Assembly: GCF_900176485.1 (NCBI RefSeq)
Contig: NZ_FWYD01000001.1
Coordinates: 186,001 to 250,000, forward strand
Direction: 5' to 3'
Length of the DNA: 64,000 nt
DNA from: Primorskyibacter flagellatus
GTDB lineage: Bacteria > Pseudomonadota > Alphaproteobacteria > Rhodobacterales > Rhodobacteraceae
Shown here: positions 63,647 to 64,000 of the stretch, one piece after another
Numbering within the stretch: the first letter of the stretch is position 1
Layout of the letters: the number at the start of each line of letters is the position of its first letter
The notes under the pieces: model-generated
The model's input: only the letters and a program-made list of their open reading frames with translations
What the model was told of the DNA's origin: nothing
Databases searched by the model: none
Program-made: the position numbers and the translations under genes

Positions 63647-64000
63647 ATGAAGAAGAATTTCGTAGCCGCCGCGGTGGCCGCCATTATGTCGGTCGGCGTG
63701 GCCGCACCGGTCTTTGCCGAAACGCCGCCCAACATGCTGGTGATTGCCAACCGGATCGACGACATCAAAACGCTTGACCCAGGCGAGAGCTTTGAGTTTG
63801 CGGGCTCTGACGTGTCGCGCAACGTCTATGAAAAGCTGGTGAACTTTGATCCGCTGGATCTTGACGCAGGCTATCAACCGGAACTGGCCGAAAGCTGGGA
63901 AATCTCCGAGGACGGCAAGACGATTACCTTCACCATTGCCGAGGGTCATGTTTTCTCGTCGGGCAATCCGGTAACGGCCAAGGATGCGGAATTTTCGTTG
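63647..64000 (+). CDS. Dipeptide-type ABC transporter binding protein (5' part)
   Basis: 118 codons lie inside the window; the rest runs off the right edge. A Sec signal (NFVAAAVAAIMSVGVAAPVFA) is followed by a family-5 binding domain start: TLDPGESFEFAGSDVSRNVYEKLVNFDPL and the AESWEISEDGKTITFTI segment, as in DppA/OppA. AGGGAG lies before the ATG. With the M19 dipeptidase it forms a peptide import and breakdown unit. Confidence 0.9.
   Translation, partial: MKKNFVAAAVAAIMSVGVAAPVFAETPPNMLVIANRIDDIKTLDPGESFEFAGSDVSRNVYEKLVNFDPLDLDAGYQPELAESWEISEDGKTITFTIAEGHVFSSGNPVTAKDAEFSL

Overview
The window comes from a GC-rich alphaproteobacterium, almost certainly a marine Rhodobacterales (Roseobacter-group, Rhodobacteraceae). 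Evidence: the left edge carries the tail end of a Rhodobacter-type gene transfer agent (GTA) cluster. The pyruvate dehydrogenase E1 beta has an N-terminal lipoyl domain, as is usual in alphaproteobacteria. A zwf-pgl-pgi operon, TRAP transporters and a clade-style intergenic repeat (CCCCGGAGTATTT...GCCAAGAAGAAG) also fit. No rRNA, tRNA, CRISPR or insertion sequence was recognised.

Layout. 1-7142: GTA tail genes gp9 (end) to gp15, closed by a terminator. 7.2-8.4 kb: a DksA-like zinc-finger protein divergent from cysE. 8.6-13.5 kb: minus-strand pdhA, a VOC (glyoxalase-fold) gene, pdhB, a small unknown gene and pdhC, with a DivIC/FtsB-like gene upstream. 13.7-16.0 kb: fba and pgk, with a paired LacI-type operator in front of fba. 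16.1-20 kb: two overlapping cyclophilins (cytosolic and exported), a FemAB-like acyltransferase, a tiny membrane ORF and tyrS. 20.6-25.8 kb: anmK and zwf-pgl-pgi, with a third copy of the operator before zwf. 25.9-28.1 kb: an orphan YejA-type binding protein, an entericidin-like lipoprotein and a compact candidate sRNA gene. 28.7-34.8 kb: bdhA, a patatin, a DUF502 membrane protein, psuK-psuG and a HupE/UreJ-like protein. 35-36.8 kb: rpsB-tsf with a very strong terminator, then a run of stable hairpins and a LuxR-type regulator. 38-41.8 kb: DedA and small membrane proteins, an SDR and an MFS transporter.

41.8-54.5 kb is the most coherent accessory block. A divergent RpiR/SIS regulator faces a 12-kb operon: N-formylglutamate-amidohydrolase-like enzyme, TRAP transporter (Q, M, P), glutamine-synthetase-like ligase, aldehyde dehydrogenase, iron alcohol dehydrogenase, and a polyamine-type ABC transporter. 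The enzymes match the four chemical steps needed to degrade an amino alcohol as its gamma-glutamyl amide: ligation, alcohol oxidation, aldehyde oxidation and amide hydrolysis. I propose this as an inferred pathway.

54.6-62.2 kb is an unusual module: a cytosolic-looking S8 protease and a vanadium-haloperoxidase/PAP2 protein in one operon, a divergent SARP-type regulator with TPR-like repeats, and a secreted RTX protein built from four 130-residue tandem repeats. The right edge (62.6-64.0 kb) holds an M19 dipeptidase and the start of a dipeptide ABC binding protein.

Start sites were chosen from Shine-Dalgarno sequences and overlaps visible in the DNA. Functions rest on motif and family recognition by eye, without database searches.
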